Shown piece after piece: positions 57,324 through 64,000 of a DNA stretch of 64,000 nt. The first letter of the stretch is position 1, and every line of letters starts with the position of its first letter. The position numbers were made by a program, and so were the translations under genes. Origin of the DNA: Portulaca oleracea (Eukaryota > Streptophyta > Magnoliopsida > Caryophyllales > Portulacaceae); NCBI GenBank assembly GCA_029582165.1, contig CM055887.1, positions 12,513,190 through 12,577,189 of the forward strand. The letters run 5' to 3'. The notes under the pieces are model-generated. The model did not search any database. It worked only from the letters and a program-made list of their open reading frames with translations, and was not told the origin of the DNA.

Positions 57324-58551
57324 CTAGTATTGCTGACAAGGTGGCCTGTCACGATTGGCTTGGTTGTCATTTGAGCCATCCCCATTCAGGTGTTGTTGCC
57401 TTGGGTTCCTGTTGTAACCTCCTCGATTCTGGTAGGTTGAGGGTGGGACTCCTTGATTGTTGGTTCTTCCTTGGTTGGAACCTTCTGGTGCTGGAAGAGA
57501 GCAATCTCTTACCATATGATGTGGGCTGCCACACTGGTAGCAACTTGCCCTCAGGTTAGTCCTGCATTCCCTAGCGATATGGCCCGGTCTTCCTCAAGCT
57601 CTACAAAACAACCCAGGTGGTGGTGCTTGGTTACCCTGCCAGTTGTTGTGATGGCTTCTCTTGTCGGGGTATATTGGAGTTTGATCAGAGCGGGAAGGTT
57701 CCTTTCTCTTGTTGCCTTGCTTGTTCATATATGCCTCCCGGGCTAAAGCCACTCTCTCAATGTTGATAGCCACGTCCAGCATCTCCTGATACGATGTGAA
57801 TGTGCGTGCTGACATACGATCTTGAATGTCAAAACTCAATCCACTCTCGAAACGGTTCATCTTCAAAACTTCATTAGCCACATATGCCGAAGCGAAACGG
57901 GACAATTCCGAGAACTTGGTAGTGTATTCCAGCACACTGTTCTTTCCTTGTTCCAATTCTAGAAACTCTTTCTCCTTAGCCTTTTGGAGCGACATAGGGT
58001 AAAAACGATTTTTCAGCATCTCCTTGAACCGGTTCCAGTTGAACCCAGGTTCATTCTGTCGTTCCTTCACACTCATCCACCATAAGTCAGCCTCTCCTTT
58101 CAGGTGGTAGGTCGCAAATCCAACTTTCCGCTCCTCGGGCGGGAAGAGCGTCAATTTCTTTTCGATGTCTCGTATCCACTCTTCTAACACCTTGGGTCGC
58201 CTTCCCGGAGTAGGTGGAAGGGTTGAGGTCATTAAACTCATTGAATAAAGAGGCATTGTTGCCCCTCCTCGTGTCGCCTATTTGCTCCGACATTCGTTGA
58301 AGATGCTCGGTCTGCCGAGTCATCATCTCCATCATCATAAGTTGTGCCATCTCGGGGACTATTGGAGGGGTGTCCTCTCCATTCGTGGCGGATTGAGCAG
58401 CTTGAGCTGCTCGTGCAGCTGCGGTCTCTTGGAGTTCTGCAAACCGTTGTCTCAGCTCATCACTAGTTGGGATAGGCCTACCTTGAGCCCCATTAGATCT
58501 AGTCTCGTCGTCATGAGTCATCCTGGAGTCAAAAGAATTTGCCTTATCCAA
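57324..58551 (-). pseudogene. gag: Gag polyprotein of the TR-GAG unit, copy C (disrupted)
   Basis: Three frames together cover the same 410-residue Gag. The N-terminal 119 or so codons (58,551 to about 58,200) are intact. Then several one-base losses between 58,130 and 58,235 shift frame. A 220-codon piece (57,594-58,256) covers the gag domain. A real-looking nonsense change then turns the second Cys codon of zinc knuckle 1 (TGT) into TGA at about 57,594-57,596. The last piece (57,324-57,515) covers the second knuckle end and tail. Most of the frameshifts are CAG to CG losses and may be sequence errors. The TGA and a neighbouring base change look genuine. Confidence 0.85.
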
Positions 58552-58781
58552 TTCTTACCAATGAGTTTCTCCCCTAGTAATTCGAACATAACAAAACATT
58601 CACAAGGTTACTTGATAACAACAGATTAAGTCAGCACATAAACTCATAAACAATTAAAGAGCAAAATATATCCCAGCCCCATCCTACACTCACACTCCGA
58701 ACGTAGCATCCTAAGCTCTAACTAAAACCTAATAGACACTTAGGAGCTACCAGGTCGTAACCCAGAGCTCTGATACCATTC

Positions 58782-61700
58782 TGTAACGCCCCGAAATTTC
58801 AGATCTAAACTTAACGGTCAAAATCAAACGTTGACTAAAATTAACAGCGGAAGACTCATTTTTTTTTTTAAACTTGGGCGTTACTGCCATACCTCCGAAG
58901 AGATACAAGGCAAGAAAGGGAAACTAACAACAAGCGATAACTATCTACTTTAATTTAACAACGAAAAGAACTTCGAATTCTAGAACAACCAAAACTCAAC
59001 ATTAACTAATCTTCAAGTCTAAACATAAACTAAACTTTATTATCAATACGGCTAACTCCAACGTCCTCACTCTAGTGCCCTTCCCCTTCACATAACTGAT
59101 CTTCACCTGAAAACAAAACATTCACAACATGAGGGGGGAAACCTCAATAATGTCTACCCTAATCACAAGCGGTTCAAAGTTCATTTCAAACCATTTTAGG
59201 GGAAGGGAACAAGTCAAACCTTTTTACAACTCATTTGTAACCCAACCCAGAAATATCCAGAGATCAGAAATAACCAGAGTTTCAGAAATAACAAAACTTA
59301 TAAACCCACAATATCAACTTCCAACTCAGAAAAACACAACGTTCCATAAAACCTTAACTGACACTTTCAAACTCAGAATCAAACATCAGAAATCTTAGAA
59401 ACCAAATCGAAATCGTAAGCAGTAATCGAAATCATAAAGCGAGTAAACTTTTCCTCGTAAAGCGGTCGTAATTTTATTATGCGGGCGGGATTTGCGTATC
59501 CCCAGAATATCAGAACTCAGAATCAGAACAGGATCTCAGATCCTAAGAATCATAATGGATGGCCAGTCCCAGAAACAGAATCAGATGTGTGCACAATCTC
59601 AGAAATAATATCGGGACTCCCCGATCTCTTGATAACTCCCCTGCAGGAACAGATCCTGGTCTAAGGGTCGTTACCCGCAACCCGCTTATGGTTTCACTTT
59701 GATTATTAGTATCTTATTAATTATCAGGCGTCAGACTTCAAATAAAACCCAACCCAGTTTACAAAACCGTCAGAATAAAACTCAGAGTTTAAAAGACTGC
59801 CACGTTTTACTCAACTCAGAAAAACAACTCACAGACATCCAAATCAGACAGCCTAACTTTACAGAAAGTCCCCGTGCGGGATGCAAGCTTCACAAACAAA
59901 TTAAAATCACAAAACAGATAAAAGGGCATCCCAAAGGGGATTGGGACATAGACATTACCTGAACAACTTCTCTTTTCTGCAATCACTTACACACAGGAGC
60001 TACTACTTCGTCGTCTCGCTCGGACCTAGGATTCGAACATATTTCTAAAATCAAAACTCGCTCATCACGATAGCTAATTCGCGTACATCCTACCCTTTCC
60101 CACTTAACAAATTCTTACTAATCACATACCATGTATATTTAATTACAAAATCAAGATCGCGAAGCATATATCACATCTTTCAAACTATGTACTATACATG
60201 ACCTTTAGGACAAGAAACATATAAGAAATTTTCACACATGAATTATATCAACAATATTTCTCATTACTCAAGTAATAGCTAGAATCTAACTTGTGACTTG
60301 CATTGCACTATTCACATAAATTACCAAATTGTCATTATTCATGCAATAACAACACTAGGCCACTATAGCATGCTTTACTAATTAGAAATCACTCTTTTTA
60401 AGGTTCTTAACATATTCCTAGGTCTCCCATGTCAACATGAAACAACCCTAAAAATATTTACATCCTACCAAAGACATGCAATACCAAGATACACACAAAC
60501 ACATAAGGTCTCCACAATATCATGGACTTGGTAATAATAATAATAGGTACTCAAAAAAATAGCAATACAAGTCTTAGCAAAGAAGTACTATGAAAGTAGC
60601 CACATGAAAACTTATTAATAATACAATAACTTAATAATAACTTGGAAACTTAATAATAATAATATGAAACTTACGAAACTTAATAATAACTTATAATATG
60701 AATTTAGTATTATAATGAACAACTTAGTAACCATGTGGAACATAATAACATCTCGAAACTCAATACTTAATATTATTAATAATATGAACACTTTGTGATA
60801 ACTTGAAAATTTAGTAATAATAATAGTAATACGAAAAACTACTAGTAACACAAAACTTAATATTATTACTATAAAAACTTGATAATAATATGAACAACTT
60901 AGTAACCTTAGTAATAGGGACTTAATAATTTTAATAGCAAAAGAGTACTTATTAATAATATGAACTTCAAAATAATGATATGAACTTAATAATACAATGG
61001 AAACTTGATAATATCATGAAACTTAGCAACATGAAATATTTATTAAAAACATGAAACTTTGTAATATTTAATATGAAAACATAATCATATGATATTTTAC
61101 CAAAACCTTCCACATAAAATTTTCACAACTCAATTTCTAATCAGCCCTAATCATGCATTAAACAAAGCGGCACTAATCAAAAAGGATTCCTACTGTTCTA
61201 AAACGTTCCCATCATCATATGAACATCACTCAAATATACATATATATAGATGAAATCCCCAAACAGATAAGAACAACAACAGGGAGAGAATTTAGAGTAT
61301 ATACTGAACAAGAGGAAGGGCAAAACGTTAGGTGTAGCTGGTGGTGACTGGTGGCGGTCGGAAACTGGGAGGCGGTGGCAGCAGGTCTCCGGCGTCGGGT
61401 GGTCGAGTGCACAGCAGCTCCTCGAAACAAAAACCGAGGTCGACTTTGCCTCGCTGAATCAGGGTCGCTCGGGTCTCGTCGGAGATGGGGAAAAGGTCGC
61501 CGGAACTGGGGAAAGTCGCCGGAACTGGGACGGTCGCCGGGTGAGGAGCGTCGTGGGTCGTCGGCGGTGACGGGACGGCAGTAGAGCAAACCCGAGTGTA
61601 AACAAGGTGGAACGGAGACTCGATGATTCGTCGGGATCGGGGACGGTCTTAGGTCGGTCGTCAGGGCTTGGGGGTGTTGTCGGAGCTGAGGATGGCCGTC

Positions 61701-62532
61701 GGTGCTGCAGTGGTGGCGAGGGGTGGCGTCGAGTGTTCTGGGCTACCAAAAACAAGGGGTTCGGGGTGGGTTTTGGGGGTCGGTTGGTGGTGTTATGCGG
61801 TGAAACGGGGCGACGGTGGTGGGGTGGTGGTCGGAAATGGTAAGAGTGGTGGACGGTGATGAATAGAGGGAGGAAGGAGGTGGTTGCGTGGGTGGTGGTC
61901 GGATGTCCGGTGCAAGGCAGCAGCAACACAAAACTTATAATATTAAGGGAAAGAGAGAGAGAGAGAGAAGGGGGCACGTGTCCTGCATGGATTGGGATAT
62001 GGGAATGTTTGCATTGGTAGTGGTAGGAACCAAATTAGAGCAAAGACCGTTAAAACAACAACTTGGGGAAGGGTTTTTGGATAAATTAGGAGAAAATAGG
62101 AAGAAATGGGTGAGGAGGTGAGGTCATCAAGATGATGTCATCACAAAATTTCTACCAAAAATACCCCTAATGTTAATACTATATTCCCCAACAATTTTTA
62201 CCCGTAAACATAATCAAAGCCAGATCAAATTTCAACAACTAATCCAAATAAAATTCTACCCAAATCCCGAAAAATTTCTAATTGATATTTTTAGAACACT
62301 AAAAATTCCAAGAAACTCACTCGCGGTCCTAAAAGCTCCGTGTGAAAACAGATAAATAAATAACATAATAAAACACTCGTTAGGAATTTTAACGGTAAAC
62401 GCGATTGAATTTTTTAGGGTTTTACATTATTACCCCCTTAAAAGAGGTTTCGTCCTCGAAACTTAAACTCTTACTTAGCGATTCTTCAAACGGAACTCAC
62501 GGTTACCTTAACCAAAAACTCGGGATTTTACA
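58782..62532 (-). repeat. LTR6 of the array (full length), outermost 5' LTR
   Basis: Starts TGTAACGCCCC and ends GGGATTTTACA at 62,532, joined to flank GGTTACGTATAAG. It is a duplicate of LTR4 with small differences at 59,400-59,470 and 61,420-61,480. The GA run is the shortest of the set (61,951-61,968). Confidence 0.92.
61459..61977 (-). pseudogene. Shifted copy of the LTR proline-rich frame in LTR6
   Basis: The 5' part of the 272-280-codon frame is intact. The frame changes near 61,480 where this copy has lost bases in GAACTGGGG-type text, and the downstream part (61,230-61,589) is in another frame. Confidence 0.3.
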
Positions 62533-64000
62533 GGTTACGTATAAGTGTTACAAGAACTAAGAGCAATCCATTGAGAATAAAGAGAGGGTCTGGCCATGAG
62601 ATCCCCTAACCAGCGGTTTCTTGAAGAAATACGGAAAATAAGCCCAATGAAGGACGAACAACACAAGTTGACCCACTGATAAGCTAACTAACTGGTTAGA
62701 GTATGTTCGATGTTATTCAAATTCTATTTTCGTGCTAAGTTTGTCAACAACTAAAAGGGCATTTGGACCATTTGAATTTGTAGAAAAATAATATTATTTC
62801 CCTTTATGAATAAGAAAATTTTGTTACCTACTACGAATTGCAAAATTATTTCTTTAGCAGTAAACAAAAAATTCTCCATAAATTGAGCAAACAAGCATTT
62901 TACTTGTTAATCAAACCTAAAGTTCAACATCAAAATAAAAAAAAGGCTTGTAGATTCAATCCTCTTCATCTTCTTAGGTAGCTCAAACTTCTCAACCTTC
63001 TTACCAGCACTATGACCAGCGCCAGCTTCTCTATGGCAATGTCGCTTCATGGAATTCTTTTTAGAATCTAGATGTTCTTTCCCCTTTCCTTTGATTGTGG
63101 TAGCCCTCTTCATAATAGTATCAGTTCTAGGCTCTTATATTACTACTCTAGTCTGCCTAGGCTCCCAGACTGTCCTTTATATCCAACTTTGGGCCCAACG
63201 CTTTAACCTACCTTTCACATTTGATTTAAGGCCCAACCTTTGTAGCACATTAATCTACGGGCTAAATGTACTCTTCACATCAGACTTAGACTGGACAACC
63301 TCATCCTTCTTCTTACTTCCTTCTCTTCAGGCTTCACTAAAGGCCACCAGCCAAGACCGATACTTAGGTATTGCATTTATTACAACAGCCTCCTTAGAAG
63401 GTTCAGAAAGCCAAGCCTTTTCTCCCAATAGCTCCTCCATGATCAATGAGTGGTTTCTTCAAAGGTATTACATATGGCGCCATATAAGGGATCGAAAGTA
63501 TGCACTGCTAGTTTCCCATCTGACGCATGACTCGCTCGGGAAAGCAATATGTAAAATTAGTCAGACTTATTAACCGCACCTCTACCCGAACACAATCACT
63601 ATTGACAAATTGAGGGATCTGCCACCAATGCACCGACTAGTACACCTTCGAATCCTCTTTCAAGAATATGAGTCACTCAGTCACAAACTTCCATTCATTA
63701 TGTTGCCTCTTCCATTCACTAGGATGCCCCTTATAACCGCCTGGTTATGCAGCTCGGCCGATTATTGGGTAATGTTGGATAACCACATTTCTCTTTATCA
63801 GTACCCTAACTCTCCTTAAATGATAATTATCATGTAATTTTCAATATTATTTAGCATTTTTCATTTACTTTTTAATTCCAGAAATATTTTTCTAGATTTG
63901 TTTTGTGTTCTCTAGAATATTTCGAATATCTCTCATATATTCCATACTTGTATAGAATCTAAGATATTTTTACATAAGGTTTTAATATATGATATGGATC
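62533..64000 (-). pseudogene. Flank segment X, copy 2 and its continuation: antisense plant-mobile-domain-like relic
   Basis: The first 1,008 bp match 55,331-56,339. The continuation is present only here. Read on the minus strand, 63,800 down to 63,511 gives one frame with stops: HPSEWKRQHNEWKFVTE, VHWWQIPQFVNSDCVRVEV, LISLTNFTYCFPERVMRQMG. The order of a W-rich stretch, a short basic-hydrophobic stretch and RVMRQ(F/M)G resembles plant mobile domain proteins. Several stops (TAG, TGA) stand where Trp would fit. The plus-strand frames at 63,049-63,573 and 63,610-63,819 are probably shadows. The family assignment is a resemblance, not proof. Confidence 0.45.

Larger units (their letters stand above)
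37442..62532 (-). mobile_element. Tandem TR-GAG-type Ty3/gypsy array (25 kb)
   Basis: Alternating LTRs (about 3.7 kb) and gag-only internal regions (about 1.64 kb), with a period of about 5.37 kb. LTRs: 37,442-40,163 (truncated), 40,831-44,580, 46,224-49,948, 51,585-55,330, 56,340-57,143 (truncated) and 58,782-62,532. Internals: 40,164-40,830 (partial), 44,581-46,223, 49,949-51,584 and 57,144-58,781. Termini are TGTAACGCC on the plus strand and ATTTTACA, that is TGTAAAAT...GGCGTTACA in element orientation. Primer sites and purine tracts are present. Reverse transcriptase, RNase H and integrase are absent from every unit, so mobilisation would require proteins from another element. Sharing of LTRs between neighbours indicates unequal recombination and not separate insertions. 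Confidence 0.9.
56340..63540. repeat. 7.2-kb tandem duplication, right copy
   Basis: The right copy of 49,140-56,339: LTR5 remnant, gag copy C, LTR6 and flank X. Beyond 63,540 the flank continues uninterrupted, which marks the right breakpoint. Confidence 0.88.

Noticed and set aside
37442..62532. Satellite DNA or CRISPR-like array
   Set aside because: The repeat unit is 5.4 kb with LTRs, primer site and gag, so it is retroelement-derived; the host is a plant.
63049..63573. 174-codon plus-strand frame in segment X (202 codons at 55,848)
   Set aside because: No recognisable domain, and the minus strand gives motif-like text instead. The longer version simply runs into LTR5. Treated as a shadow of an antisense relic.
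1..64000. tRNA, rRNA, snoRNA or microRNA genes
   Set aside because: No cloverleaf or conserved RNA text was recognised by eye. A dedicated search would be needed to exclude them.

Overview
This window looks like plant nuclear DNA, most likely from a eudicot. It holds one clearly intact host gene, a three-exon WRKY transcription factor on the minus strand at about 10.8-12.4 kb. Nearly everything else is transposable-element sequence in layers of different age. The basis is direct reading: intron-containing WRKY coding sequence with plant GT-AG introns, Stowaway and Mutator-like MITEs, a TRIM, plant LINE and hAT relics, and Ty3/gypsy elements with tRNA-type primer sites. The species cannot be named from this.

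Layout. 1-2,359: an old LTR of the family that later forms the large array, cut by the window edge. 3.25-4.87 kb: a broken hAT transposase gene. 4.87-9.2 kb: the 5' part of a Tat/Ogre-like Ty3/gypsy element (LTR promoter, primer site, broken gag) with a small hAT-like insertion. 9.46-9.73 kb: a Stowaway MITE inside a TGAGCATT-rich repeat. 10.79-12.41 kb: the WRKY gene. 13.27-14.38 kb: a TIR element upstream of WRKY. 15.40-16.09 kb: a complete TRIM with a perfect 5-bp target duplication. 16.1-23.0 kb: a second Stowaway and a very decayed LINE carrying two nested insertions. 23-27 kb: foldback and Mutator-type MITEs and a local duplication. 27.9-28.5 kb: an LTR fragment related to the array LTR. 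28.95-37.26 kb: a decayed Tat-type gypsy pol split by a nested insertion of about 4.8 kb.

The main attraction is 37,442-62,532. This is a tandem array on the minus strand made of about 3.7-kb LTRs alternating with about 1.64-kb internal regions that encode only Gag (410 aa, gag domain plus two CCHC knuckles). Pol is absent apart from a few residues after the Gag stop, so the units have TR-GAG architecture. Repeats share LTRs (LTR-gag-LTR-gag-LTR). The outermost flanks look like an imperfect 5-bp target duplication, which suggests one insertion that was later amplified. A second event, a direct tandem duplication of 7.2 kb (49,140-56,339 copied as 56,340-63,540), carried along about 1 kb of flanking DNA. 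That flank appears to be the 3' part of the gypsy element into which the array inserted, including an antisense plant-mobile-domain-like reading frame.

Many small differences between array copies are losses of the middle base in CAG or CTG (giving CG). This looks more like a systematic sequencing or polishing error at methylated CHG sites than biology. Some frameshifts in the array should therefore be read with caution.
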